From Streptomyces tubercidicus (GTDB lineage Bacteria; Actinomycetota; Actinomycetes; Streptomycetales; Streptomycetaceae), in NCBI RefSeq assembly GCF_027497495.1, contig NZ_CP114205.1, positions 6,696,001-6,760,000 on the forward strand: 64,000 nucleotides of DNA, given 5' to 3'. Position numbers and translations under genes: made by a program. The stretch's first letter is position 1. The number at the start of each line of letters is the position of its first letter. Below the pieces are notes generated by a model, which did no database searches, was not told where the DNA came from, and saw only the letters and a program-made list of their open reading frames with translations. Positions 1 to 8,053 of this stretch are shown here, one piece after another.

Positions 1-1
1 G

Positions 2-286
2 GGGCCGGCCCATGGCCATGACCCGGCGCGCGGCGGCCTGTACGTCCCGCCGGGCGGCTACCACCTCTGGCTTCGGCTGCCGGACGGTACCGATGAGGCG
101 GCTCTGACCGGTGCGGCGCTGCGGGCGGGCGTCGCGGTCGCGGCCGGCCGCCCGTACTTCGCCGCCGAGCCGCCGGCCGCCCATCTGCGGCTGAGCTTCG
201 CGTCGGCATCCGGCACCGGCGAGATCACGGAGGGCGTGCGCCGGCTCCGGACGGCGTGCGAGGAGCTGGGAGTGCCGGTGCGCTGA
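2..286 (+). CDS. PLP-dependent (MocR-like) regulator/aminotransferase, C-terminal end
   Basis: This is the 3' end of a gene that begins before the window. The last 94 codons show a small-domain ending typical of fold-type I aminotransferases: a PPGGYHLWLRLPDG segment, an alternating A-x-x-x-GV-V-x-x-G-x-x-YF stretch, and HLRLSFA before a terminal helix. That pattern fits the aminotransferase-like half of MocR/PdxR regulators (GntR family), but the N-terminal HTH is outside the window, so a plain aminotransferase remains possible. The catalytic lysine also lies upstream and cannot be checked. Confidence 0.65.
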   Translation, partial: GPAHGHDPARGGLYVPPGGYHLWLRLPDGTDEAALTGAALRAGVAVAAGRPYFAAEPPAAHLRLSFASASGTGEITEGVRRLRTACEELGVPVR

Positions 287-380
287 GGGCGGGGGAGCGG
301 CGAGCCCGCCACCGGCCATCGGCCCCCGCCCCTCGCGTACGGGGTCGACGCCGCCGCCGCCCTTCTGCCAACCTCCCGGC

Positions 381-833
381 ATGAATGCTCACGCCCTCGA
401 CGGCTACGAGATCTCCACCGACCCGGCCCGCCTGGACGCCGACCTGGTCCACCACTGGCTCGCCACCGACTCCTACTGGGCCGTGGACCGCCCCCGGGAA
501 CTGCATGACCGCGCCGTCGCGGGCTCGCTCAACTTCGGTCTGTACGCGTCCGGTTCCGGCCGCCAGGCCGGGTACGCCCGGGTGGTCACCGACCACGCCA
601 CCTTCGCCTGGCTCTGCGACGTCTACATCTGCCGCGACGACCGCGGCAAGGGCCTGGGCACGGCACTGATCGAGGCCATCGCCGACCATATGACGCCCAG
701 CGGGCTGAACCGGCTGACGCTCGCCACCAAGGACGCCCACGGGGTGTACGAAAAGGTCGGTTTCCGCACCCTGGTCTCCCCGGAACAGTGGATGACCCTG
801 GGGCTGATCGACCCAGGTGCTGTCGAAGTGTGA
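381..833 (+). CDS. GNAT family N-acetyltransferase
   Basis: A 150-residue protein of the usual single-domain GNAT length. The acetyl-CoA pyrophosphate-binding motif A is visible as RDDRGKGLGTAL near residues 89-100, preceded by the strand LCDVYI and followed by VYEKVGF, the typical motif B with its tyrosine. The substrate cannot be predicted. There is no strong Shine-Dalgarno sequence before this ATG. It follows the partial MocR-like gene by about 95 bp in the same direction, which could mean joint transcription, but nothing links the functions. Confidence 0.85.
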   Translation: MNAHALDGYEISTDPARLDADLVHHWLATDSYWAVDRPRELHDRAVAGSLNFGLYASGSGRQAGYARVVTDHATFAWLCDVYICRDDRGKGLGTALIEAIADHMTPSGLNRLTLATKDAHGVYEKVGFRTLVSPEQWMTLGLIDPGAVEV

Positions 834-876
834 TCAAGGCGGGCACCACGGGCGATCTTGCTCTTACCATCGCCGC

Positions 877-1446
877 ATGAACGTTCGACTCAAGCTGCTC
901 GCCGCGGCCCGTAACTCCTCGCTGTTGGCGACGCGGTTCGAGGACGACCGCCCGCTCGACGCCACGGGATGGCACGAGGCAGCGCGGGCGGCCCCCGTAC
1001 TGTGCCGGCTCGCCGCCGCCGAACTCCGCTACTGCTCACCGACCGCCCGCTGTCGGCAGACCGGGGAGGTCCTCGGTCTCCGGCCGCTGGCCCAGCCGGC
1101 GCTGCGCGACTGCGACATGGGGCGCTGGCGCGGCCGGACGCTGGGCGAGGTGACCGCCGCCGAACCCCGCGCGGTGGAGGCATGGCTGGCCGATCCGCGC
1201 TCCGCACCGCACGGCGGGGAGTCGCTGACGGCGTTCATCACCCGGATCGGCCGCTGGCTGGACACCCGGCCCGCCGAGGACGCCGCCGGGCTGGTCGCCG
1301 TCGCCGAACCCGCCGTGGTCCGCGCCGCCCTGGTCTATGTGTTCCGGGCCCCGCCGCACGCGTACTGGCGCATCGATGTCCAGCCGCTCTCGGTGACCAC
1401 CCTTACCGGCCGGTCCGGCAAGTGGGACCTCCTGCTGGAGGCGTGA
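877..1446 (+). CDS. Histidine phosphatase-fold protein lacking catalytic histidines
   Basis: The 189-residue product has the layout of the phosphoglycerate mutase/alpha-ribazole phosphatase fold: SPTARCRQTGEVLGL matches the S-x-x-x-R-x-x-x-T-A segment, and DMGRWRGRTLGEV matches the D-x-G-x-W-x-G motif. The two catalytic motifs are degenerate. The RHG at the N-terminus is replaced by AARNSSL, and the second SHGG histidine is replaced by AVAEPAVVRA. It is therefore probably not an active phosphatase of this class. I chose the ATG at 877 because homology-like sequence begins there. From memory, actinomycete relatives with the same changes often sit beside cobalt transport genes; none is present here. 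Confidence 0.65.
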   Translation: MNVRLKLLAAARNSSLLATRFEDDRPLDATGWHEAARAAPVLCRLAAAELRYCSPTARCRQTGEVLGLRPLAQPALRDCDMGRWRGRTLGEVTAAEPRAVEAWLADPRSAPHGGESLTAFITRIGRWLDTRPAEDAAGLVAVAEPAVVRAALVYVFRAPPHAYWRIDVQPLSVTTLTGRSGKWDLLLEA

Positions 1447-1665
1447 GCCGACGCCCGGTCACCCGCCGCCGTGCGCCGGGGGCATGCCCTGGCCGCCCGG
1501 CGGCACCACCCGGAAAGCCCAGCCGCCGGGTTCCGCCGTCCGGGGCGTGCACACCCCTGTGACCTGCGGAAAGACCAGGAAGGCAGGTGGCTTCGGGGGC
1601 AGTTGGCCCCGGGCGGCGGACCTCATCGAGGTGCGTACCGCCGGGCCGGGCGCTTCGCTCGGTTT

Positions 1666-2382
1666 ATGCATATACGCCAGATTCCTCTGTACGCGCTGGC
1701 GGCCGGCGCGCTGGCGGTGTCCGTCCTGCTGTTCGGAGACGACGACGGTGCGGACGCCGCCACCGAGGCCGCCTCCGGGACGGTGACCGGGACCGTCACC
1801 GAGGCCACCCCCGCCGTGGACACCGCGCACGCGGTGGTCGTCGAGCCCGACCCGGTGGCTCCGGGCGGGGCCTTCTCCGTCCACGACGGCGGCAGCTGCT
1901 CGGGCGACACCGCGGACGCCACCTTCGACGGTGCGGACATCCCCGCGATGCGGCTGACCTCCGGGAGCGACGGGATGGGCGGCAGCGCGATCCTGCCGGC
2001 GGGCACCGCGCCCGGCTCGTACGGGGTCACCATCACCTGCGGCGGCAGGTCCGGAGCCCGGCAGAGCGCCACGGGCGCGGACCGGGCCCGTACCGAGGGA
2101 GACGGCGAGGCATACGGCGAGACGGACGGCACGCAGCAGGGCGACACCGGCGGCGGACGGCGCGGAAAGGAATCCGGCGACGGCCGCCGGACCCTCACCG
2201 GCACCATGGTCGTCTCCGGTGACGACGGGGAGGTCATACCGCAGGGCGGCGCGGACACCGGCTTCGGCGGTGCGGCGGGCGCCGGCCGGGCGGCCACCGC
2301 GCTCGGCGGAGTGGTGCTGCTGGCCGCGGCCGGCGGGAGCGCCCTGGTCCGCAGGCGGCGGGCCCGCGGCGACCGGAGCTGA
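1666..2382 (+). CDS. Secreted protein with C-terminal membrane anchor, unknown function
   Basis: A 238-residue protein with an N-terminal hydrophobic segment (about residues 5-22, LYALAAGALAVSVLLFG), a Ser/Thr/Gly/Asp-rich extracytoplasmic body, and a C-terminal hydrophobic helix followed by the basic tail RRRRARG. This is the topology of wall- or membrane-anchored streptomycete surface proteins. No canonical LPXTG or LAXTG sortase motif is present; the sequence before the helix is PQGGADTGFGG, so sortase processing is uncertain. Central residues GTAPGSYGVTITCGG resemble an extracellular Ig-like beta sandwich. It is followed 5 bp later by another exported protein gene. Confidence 0.65.
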   Translation: MHIRQIPLYALAAGALAVSVLLFGDDDGADAATEAASGTVTGTVTEATPAVDTAHAVVVEPDPVAPGGAFSVHDGGSCSGDTADATFDGADIPAMRLTSGSDGMGGSAILPAGTAPGSYGVTITCGGRSGARQSATGADRARTEGDGEAYGETDGTQQGDTGGGRRGKESGDGRRTLTGTMVVSGDDGEVIPQGGADTGFGGAAGAGRAATALGGVVLLAAAGGSALVRRRRARGDRS

Positions 2383-2387
2383 CGGCG

Positions 2388-2750
2388 GTGAGCGGGCATC
2401 CGCCGCGGCGCGCCCTCCTCCTCGGTCTCCTCACGGCCCTCGCGGCGGCGGGCGTGCTCGCGCTGACCGCCGCCCGGCTCCGCGACCGTGACGCCACCAG
2501 CGAGGTCGACGGCGGCACCCACACCGTGCTGCGCACCGAGATCGCCAGAACGCTCAGCGGCCAGCTCACCCTGCCGTTCCGCAACGGCCCCGACGCGGTG
2601 CACTGCTCCGGCGACCTGCGGCCCGTGCGGTACGACGCGGTGCGCTGCACGGCGCACTTCCCGATCGGCCTGAACCGCCATCTGACCGTCGAGGTCACCC
2701 GCGTCCGCCACAACCTGGTCACCTACCGGCGCCACTCCCTGCCCCGCTGA
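2388..2750 (+). CDS. Exported protein, DUF4333-like
   Basis: A 120-residue protein starting with GTG 5 bp after the preceding stop codon, so the two genes are almost certainly cotranscribed. Residues 8-28 form a signal or anchor helix. The rest carries two cysteines in a pattern (VHCSGDL, then AVRCTAHFP, then a HLTVEVTRV strand) that resembles DUF4333, a small actinobacterial extracytoplasmic domain with a disulphide. No lipobox cysteine is present at the end of the hydrophobic segment. The function of that domain is unknown. Confidence 0.55.
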   Translation: MSGHPPRRALLLGLLTALAAAGVLALTAARLRDRDATSEVDGGTHTVLRTEIARTLSGQLTLPFRNGPDAVHCSGDLRPVRYDAVRCTAHFPIGLNRHLTVEVTRVRHNLVTYRRHSLPR

Positions 2751-2790
2751 CCTGCGGCGGCCGCACACGGCGGGGCCTCGCGGGCGGCCC

Positions 2791-3267
2791 CTACGGCTTC
2801 AGATCCAGAGCGGCCAGCCCCGACCCGTCCATCAGGAACGGCACCGAGTCATGGGTGTGGGTGATCCGCCAGCTGCCGTCGACCTTGCGCAGGCCGACGG
2901 TGGACCGGCTCCACAGCTCCACCTCGAAGCCGTCGGTCTTCGTCCCGTGCATCCGGTTGATGCTGTGGCCGAACGCGACCTCGTCGCCGACCGTGAGGTC
3001 GAGCTGGGTCAGCGTCACCTCGATCGGCCCGTCCCAGGTCGCGTACCAGTCCTCGACGGCTTGCCGGTCGAGCGCCTCGGGCCCCTTGTACTGCAACGGC
3101 GGGGCGAGACTGAAGTCCACGAGGTCCGGCGCACAGGGCGCCAGGAACCGCCGGGCGTCCCGCTCCTTGGTCGCCGCCGCCCGGTCCTCCAGCAGCTCCC
3201 GGATCAGTGCCTCGTCCGTCGTGCGGTCGATGCCGGTGGTCGTGTCGGTGGTCGTGTCGATGGTCAT
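2791..3267 (-). CDS. NTF2-fold (SnoaL/YybH-like) protein
   Basis: A 158-residue protein with an N-terminal helix (TDEALIRELLEDRAAATKERD), a central FSLAPPLQYKG-x-x-x-I-type segment, then antiparallel strands VTLTQLDLTVGDEVAFGHSINRM and a GSWRITHTHDSVPF ending. This is the cone-shaped NTF2/SnoaL fold used by small isomerases, cyclases and binding proteins. The ligand cannot be told from the sequence. The start is set by GGAGGACCCCTC directly before the ATG. A Thr/Asp-repeated N-terminus (TTTDTTTGIDRTT) precedes the domain and is probably disordered. Confidence 0.75.
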   Translation of the reverse strand: MTIDTTTDTTTGIDRTTDEALIRELLEDRAAATKERDARRFLAPCAPDLVDFSLAPPLQYKGPEALDRQAVEDWYATWDGPIEVTLTQLDLTVGDEVAFGHSINRMHGTKTDGFEVELWSRSTVGLRKVDGSWRITHTHDSVPFLMDGSGLAALDLKP

Positions 3268-3433
3268 GAGGGGTCCTCCCGTAGGACGGCGCCGCGGCGC
3301 GCGGAATCTCTGTCCAACGGGTAGACCCCGGCGGGCACGCAAACTCATCGGCGGGAGCCTCGCGCGCCCCCGGGACGGTGGCCCGCGGCCCCGGAGAGCT
3401 GCCAGGAACCCCTACGGGACCCCTGCAGAACCC

Positions 3434-4183
3434 CTACGGACCGAGCCGCACCGCCGTCCGCCCCCGCGTCAGCCAGGCGTTCGCCGCCTCGACCCGGCCG
3501 TTCACCCGCAGCTTGGCGTAGGCGTGCTCCAGGTGCTTGTCGACGGTGCGTGGGCTGATCGCCAGCCGGTGGGCGATCTGCTGGTTCGTCAACCCCCGGG
3601 CGAGCAGGGCCAGTACGGCCGACTCGCGGTGGGTGACGGGGGAGGGCGGGGGGACCGGCGGGGCGAGCCGGTGGAGTACCCGGCTGAGCCGGGTGCGCAG
3701 CAGGGCGGCGGCCGCCACGTCGTCGTCGGAGAAGTCGCTGCCGTCGCGGCTGATCGCCACACAGACCTTCCGCGGCCGGCCGGCGGCGTAGCCCGCGGGG
3801 AACGACATCGCCAGCTGCTGCTCGGCACCGAACGGCCGGTAGACCTCGGCGTAGGCGGCGAGGGCATGGAACTCGGCGCGGGTCTGGAGTGTGGAGCGCC
3901 GCATCGGGGTGCCGGGGCCGAGGGTGGTGTGGGTGACGAGGGAGTCCGCCGCCGCATGCCGGGCGAACGCCGCCTGGATGTCCGGGGTCAGCAGCCCGGC
4001 GGGCAGGGTGAGCGGCCGCTCCGCGGTGCCGGCGCGCGGGGACCAGACGATGCTGTCGCCGGGAACGGCGCCGAGCAGCAGCGGAAGCAGTGCCGGAACA
4101 AGGGTTTCCTCATCGACGGCATCGATCAAGAGGTCCACGACGGCGAGAATGCGTCGCAGGCCGGCCTCCGCGGCCGCGCTCAT
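3434..4183 (-). CDS. LuxR-family transcriptional regulator
   Basis: The 249-residue protein ends in a clear LuxR/GerE-type helix-turn-helix: THRESAVLALLARGLTNQQ, then IAHRLAISPRTVDKHLEHAYAKL, in roughly the last 70 residues. The N-terminal 170 residues are not a receiver domain, since no phosphorylatable aspartate pocket is visible. They may form a GAF-like or other sensory domain with DGSDFSDDDVAAAALLRTRLSRVL as a linking helix. It lies between an NTF2-fold gene and a methyltransferase gene, all on the minus strand, but gaps of about 85-170 bp do not show an operon. Confidence 0.85.
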   Translation of the reverse strand: MSAAAEAGLRRILAVVDLLIDAVDEETLVPALLPLLLGAVPGDSIVWSPRAGTAERPLTLPAGLLTPDIQAAFARHAAADSLVTHTTLGPGTPMRRSTLQTRAEFHALAAYAEVYRPFGAEQQLAMSFPAGYAAGRPRKVCVAISRDGSDFSDDDVAAAALLRTRLSRVLHRLAPPVPPPSPVTHRESAVLALLARGLTNQQIAHRLAISPRTVDKHLEHAYAKLRVNGRVEAANAWLTRGRTAVRLGP

Positions 4184-4268
4184 ATCTCCAGCGTGCCGAG
4201 GGGGCCAAGGCCCGTCAAACGGGGGCCACCCGGCCGGCCGGGGGAAGACCGGCCGGGCGCGTCAGGCG

Positions 4269-5357
4269 CTAACGCCCGACGGCATAGACGCGGTTGAGGG
4301 GGCTCTCTGCGGCGAGTCGCCAATGGTGGAGTCCGGCCTCGTCGGCGATCTCCCGCATGACCTCCTCACCCGCGTGGTTTCCCAGTGCCTGCGGACCGTG
4401 CTGGGCCAGCGCGGACGGCAGACAGACGGCGACCGAGGAGGCGGTCACCGCCCGGCCGATGGGGTTCGCGTTTTCCTGGACCTTCTCCGAGGCGTTCGGC
4501 TCGACGACCATGCAGGTCCCGCCGTAGGCCAGCGCCTGCTCGGCGTGGTGCAGCGCACCGCCCGGATCGCCGGTGTCGTGCAGACAGTCGAAGAACGTGA
4601 TCAGGTCGAAGTCCTCGCCCGGGAAGTCCTGGGCGGTGGCGACCTCGAAGCTGACCCGGTCGGCCAGCCCCTCCTCGTCCGCGATGCCACGGGCCGCCTC
4701 GATGGACGGGCGGTGGAAGTCGAAGCCGTGGAAGTGCGACCGGGGGAAGGCCCGCGCCATCAGCGTCGTGGAGTAGCCGTAGCCGCACCCCACGTCCGCA
4801 ACCTGCGCACCGCGCTCCAGCTTCTCCCGCACGTCGGCCATCGCGCTCAGCCACTCCGGGACCAGCGAGGCCGCGTAGCCGGGCCGGAAGAACTTGGCGG
4901 TACCGGCGAACAGCGCCGGGCCGTGTTCCTCCCAGCCGACGCCCTCGCCGGTGCGAAACGCCTCGATGAGCGCGTCCTCGGTGGCGTAGAGCGCCTGCAT
5001 CGCGGTGAAGAAGCCCGCCGCGTACGTGGGCAGTTCCGGGTCCGCCAGCACCGCGGCGTGCTCGGCGGGCAGCAGGTAGGTGTCGGTGTCGGGTGCGTAG
5101 GTGACGTACTCCCCGGCGACCTGGGCGGCCAGCCACTCCCGGACGTAGCGCTCGACCAGCCCGGTGCGGGCGGCGAGCTGGGCCGAGGTGAGCGGACCGG
5201 CATCCGCCATGGCCGCGTACAGCCCGAGCCGGTCGCCGAGCGAGGTGCACAGACCGGCGACCGCGGCACCGCTGTCGGTGATCACTCTGTCCAGGAACTC
5301 CTGCACCCGCTCCTGGTCCAGAGCCGCCCCCGGGCCGCCACCGGCGGATGCCGCCAT
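4269..5357 (-). CDS. SAM-dependent methyltransferase with N-terminal winged helix
   Basis: A 362-residue class I methyltransferase. The N-terminal 100 residues look like a dimerising winged-helix domain of the type in the Rv2258c group (LTSAQLAARTGLVERYVREWLAA). The AdoMet-binding core starts near residue 183 with VADVGCGYGYSTTLMA (motif I), followed by HGFDFHRPSIEAARG (acidic loop) and FDLITFFDCLHDTGDP (motif IV). The start follows GAGGAGGTGGGAGAC. Related proteins methylate small molecules; the substrate here is unknown. Confidence 0.85.
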   Translation of the reverse strand: MAASAGGGPGAALDQERVQEFLDRVITDSGAAVAGLCTSLGDRLGLYAAMADAGPLTSAQLAARTGLVERYVREWLAAQVAGEYVTYAPDTDTYLLPAEHAAVLADPELPTYAAGFFTAMQALYATEDALIEAFRTGEGVGWEEHGPALFAGTAKFFRPGYAASLVPEWLSAMADVREKLERGAQVADVGCGYGYSTTLMARAFPRSHFHGFDFHRPSIEAARGIADEEGLADRVSFEVATAQDFPGEDFDLITFFDCLHDTGDPGGALHHAEQALAYGGTCMVVEPNASEKVQENANPIGRAVTASSVAVCLPSALAQHGPQALGNHAGEEVMREIADEAGLHHWRLAAESPLNRVYAVGR

Positions 5358-5466
5358 GTCTCCCACCTCCTCGTCCACCCCACTGCACCAGCCCGGCAAC
5401 CCCGCGCGCCATACGGGATTCCCCGTATACGCCCGGCGGCGGCGAGGGTCACGACGGGGCCGGCCG

Positions 5467-5913
5467 TCAGGAGGCGGGGACGGGCCCGCCCGGCCGGAAC
5501 CGCTCCACCCCGACGATGTGCCGCACCTTGACCGGCCGCACGATCACCGCGACCCGCTGCTCACCCGGCATGAGCCACTCAAAGCGTTCGCTGCCCAGGT
5601 ATTTGCGGGCGAGCCGGTCCATCCGCTCATGCGCCTCGTCGCCTTCGATGAAGCGGGCCACCTCACCACTGATCTGTACACGGTCGAAGGGATCGGTGGC
5701 ATCCGCGTGCGAGAGGTAGACCCGGGGATCGCGGCGCAGGTTCTCCTCCTTCACCCGCCCCACCGAGGTGTTGAACATCAGCTCCCCGTCTCCCTCCAGA
5801 TCCACCCACATCGGGCTGACCTGCGGTGCTCCGTCGGCGAACACGGTGCCGACGTACCAGATGTTGGGGGCTTGCAGCCGGGCGCGGACGGCTTCGCTGA
5901 GTGTCACAGTCAT
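5467..5913 (-). CDS. PPOX-class flavin/F420-dependent oxidoreductase
   Basis: A 148-residue split beta-barrel protein of the pyridoxamine 5'-phosphate oxidase-like superfamily. It begins with a helix and the strand IWYVGTVFADGAPQVSPMWVDL, continues with GELMFNTSVGRVKEENLRRDPRVYLS (typical for binding the cofactor phosphate through R/K and S/T), and ends with AVIVRPVKVRHIVGV. Actinobacterial members of this length often use F420 rather than FMN, but the sequence alone does not decide. It stands alone between the methyltransferase and a lipoprotein gene. Confidence 0.8.
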   Translation of the reverse strand: MTVTLSEAVRARLQAPNIWYVGTVFADGAPQVSPMWVDLEGDGELMFNTSVGRVKEENLRRDPRVYLSHADATDPFDRVQISGEVARFIEGDEAHERMDRLARKYLGSERFEWLMPGEQRVAVIVRPVKVRHIVGVERFRPGGPVPAS

Positions 5914-6023
5914 CCCGCGAGGCTACCAACCATGATCAATAAGGCGGTTCGCGGGAGCCGTGCATCCCGACGAGCGAAGCCGAGCCCTTCCCTGGCTCCC
6001 GGCTTCCGGCCGCATTGGCCCCT

Positions 6024-6052
6024 GGCTTCCGGCCGCAGACCTGCCGGAAGCC
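6024..6052 (-). terminator. Hairpin downstream of the DUF4232 lipoprotein gene
   Basis: GGCTTCCGGC at 6024-6033 pairs perfectly with GCCGGAAGCC at 6043-6052, leaving a 9-nt loop. It lies just beyond the stop codon of the minus-strand lipoprotein gene. A second copy of GGCTTCCGGC at 6001-6010 could form an alternative stem. There is no T tract, as is usual in this GC-rich DNA. Confidence 0.5.
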
Positions 6053-6078
6053 GGTGCCCCTCAATGCCCGACGGTCCG

Positions 6079-6714
6079 TCAGAAGTCGTACGGCTTCTTG
6101 GTGTTCCAGTTCAGCACGTCGGCCTCGTTCCAGCTGAACTGCGGCTTGTCGCCCTTGATGGCGACGGAGTAGGACGGGCCGTCGTGACCGTCGGCGCCGC
6201 GCAGGGCGAGGGAGAACGACTGTGCCGTGTGGTTCTTCGAGCCGTAGTCGAAGAGGTTCACCGCGCTGTATACCTTGCCGCCGGGCTGGAGCGTGATGTG
6301 CTTGTCGCCGCCCGAGGGGTCCTTCTTGGAGTGCGGCAGCGCGGTGCTGTCGACGTCGCCGAGCTTCACGGTCGGGTACGAGGTGACCCAGCACGGCTTG
6401 CTGCCCTTGTTGGACGCGGTGACCAGCAGGTGCTCGCCCTGCTGCCCGGCGAACCGGTGCTCCGCGGTGAGCAGCATCTCGTCGCCGCGGCACTGCTCGG
6501 CACCGGCCGTGGTGCCGTCGCCCGCGGCCTCGTCCGTCCCGCCCGAGGCGTTCGTCGAGCGCGCACCGCCCTTGGCGTCACCGCCGCTGTTGACCTGCGC
6601 CGAGCCGCCCGCCGCCTTCGAGTCCGCGTCGGCGCCACCGCAGGCGGTCAGGCCCAGCGCCAGCGCGGCGGTGACGGCGGCCAGGGCGGCGGTACGAATC
6701 CGGGAAGTACGCAT
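6079..6714 (-). CDS. DUF4232 lipoprotein
   Basis: A 211-residue exported lipoprotein. The first 24 residues are a signal peptide (MRTSRIRTAALAAVTAALAL, then GLTA) ending at the lipobox cysteine C25. A Gly/Ser/Ala-rich linker (about residues 26-75) leads to a C-terminal DUF4232 domain from AEQCRGDEMLLTAEH to the end. That domain contains GEHLLVTASNKGSKPCWVTSYPTVKL cut into the usual beta strands and a conserved cysteine pair (C in EQC and in KPC). The role of DUF4232 is unknown; it is abundant on the streptomycete surface. I chose the ATG at 6714 after GGGGG because earlier in-frame starts do not encode a signal peptide. Confidence 0.85.
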   Translation of the reverse strand: MRTSRIRTAALAAVTAALALGLTACGGADADSKAAGGSAQVNSGGDAKGGARSTNASGGTDEAAGDGTTAGAEQCRGDEMLLTAEHRFAGQQGEHLLVTASNKGSKPCWVTSYPTVKLGDVDSTALPHSKKDPSGGDKHITLQPGGKVYSAVNLFDYGSKNHTAQSFSLALRGADGHDGPSYSVAIKGDKPQFSWNEADVLNWNTKKPYDF

Positions 6715-6908
6715 GATCGGGTTCCCCCTGCATCTCGTGCGGGAGTCTTCTTGGCCGTTCCCGCGGTGTGGACACCACTTTTCCCGGGGCCGCTGACGTT
6801 CTGGAAACGCCTCACTGACGTTCCGCAAACGCACCGCGCCAACGGGTGACGCCACCCGCTCAAACGCTCAGTCGCCTGCGAAAAGGCCCTCGCCCCGCAC
6901 CCCGGTCA

Positions 6909-6943
6909 TTGCATAAAACTGCTGTATTCCGTATAGTCATGCC
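6909..6943 (+). promoter_or_regulatory. argC promoter overlapped by ARG-box-like sequence
   Basis: A -35-like TTGCAT (6909-6914) and a -10-like TATAGT (6932-6937) are exactly 17 bp apart, followed by a strong ribosome site (GAGGAGGAG) before argC. The promoter is AT-rich and contains the TTGCATAAA...GTATAGTCATGC arrangement expected of ArgR operators, which are AT-rich 18-20 bp imperfect palindromes found in pairs. ArgR is encoded at the end of the same operon, which suggests arginine-dependent repression of its own operon. Binding is inferred. Confidence 0.65.
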
Positions 6944-6960
6944 ATCGAGGAGGAGGGTCC

Positions 6961-7989
6961 ATGACGGTACGAGCAGCAGTGGCCGGTGCGAGTGGGTACG
7001 CCGGGGGTGAAGTGCTGCGCCTGCTTCTGGGACATCCGGAGGTGGAGATCGGCGCGCTGACCGGGCACTCCAACGCCGGGCAGCGCCTGGGTGCGCTGCA
7101 GCCGCAGCTGGCGCCGCTGGCCGACCGGGTACTCCAGCCGACCACCACCGAGGCGCTGGCCGGGCACGATGTCGTGTTTCTCGCGCTGCCGCACGGCCAG
7201 TCCGCCGCGGTCGCCGAGGAGCTGGGGCCCGAGGTCCTCGTCGTGGACTGCGGCGCCGACTTCCGGCTGAGCGACGCCACGGACTGGGAGGCGTTCTACG
7301 GCTCGGCCCACGCGGGCACCTGGCCGTACGGCCTCCCGGAGCTGCCCGGGGGCCGCGCCGCGCTCCAGGGGACCCGGCGTATCGCGGTCCCGGGCTGCTA
7401 CCCCACCGCCGTCTCGCTCGCCCTGTTCCCCGCGTACGCGGACCGGCTCGCCGAGCCCGAGGCCGTGATCGTCGCGGCCACCGGCACCTCCGGCGCGGGC
7501 AAGGCCCTCAAGCCGCATCTGCTGGGCTCCGAGGTCATGGGCTCGATGAGCCCGTACGGCGTCGGCGGCGGCCACCGGCACACCCCCGAGATGATCCAGA
7601 ACCTGAGCGCGGTGGCCGGCGAGCGCGTCAGCGTCTCCTTCACCCCGACCCTGGCCCCCATGTCGCGCGGCATCCTCGCCACCTGCTCGGCGAAGGCGAA
7701 GCCCGGGGTGGACGCCGCCGCCGTACGGGCCGCGTACGAGAAGGCGCTGGCCGATGAGCCGTTCCTGCGGCTGCTGCCGGAGGGCCAGTGGCCGTCGACC
7801 GCCGCCGTGTACGGCTCCAACACCGCCCAGATCCAGGTGACCCTTGACGCGGCGGCCGGCCGGATCATCGCGATCAGCGCCGTCGACAACCTCACCAAGG
7901 GGACCGCGGGCGGCGCGGTGCAGAGCATGAACATCGCCCTGGGCCTCCCCGAGGAGACCGGGCTCCCGAAGGTCGGGGTCGCGCCGTGA
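6961..7989 (+). CDS. argC: N-acetyl-gamma-glutamyl-phosphate reductase
   Basis: Reduces N-acetylglutamyl 5-phosphate to the semialdehyde with NADPH, the third step of cytoplasmic arginine synthesis. The 342-residue length is normal. The nucleotide-binding GASGYAGGEVLRLL is at residues 9-22 and the catalytic cysteine is C146 in VPGCYPTAVSLAL. GGGHRHTPE, the conserved histidine region, follows. It is the first gene of argC-argJ-argB-argD-argR, with its own promoter and a strong Shine-Dalgarno directly upstream. Confidence 0.98.
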   Translation: MTVRAAVAGASGYAGGEVLRLLLGHPEVEIGALTGHSNAGQRLGALQPQLAPLADRVLQPTTTEALAGHDVVFLALPHGQSAAVAEELGPEVLVVDCGADFRLSDATDWEAFYGSAHAGTWPYGLPELPGGRAALQGTRRIAVPGCYPTAVSLALFPAYADRLAEPEAVIVAATGTSGAGKALKPHLLGSEVMGSMSPYGVGGGHRHTPEMIQNLSAVAGERVSVSFTPTLAPMSRGILATCSAKAKPGVDAAAVRAAYEKALADEPFLRLLPEGQWPSTAAVYGSNTAQIQVTLDAAAGRIIAISAVDNLTKGTAGGAVQSMNIALGLPEETGLPKVGVAP

Positions 7990-8053
7990 CCCGGACCGGG
8001 ACGGGACAGCAAGGCGTGACCGGCGGGGCCGGAGAAGCGACGGAGGACGAGCA

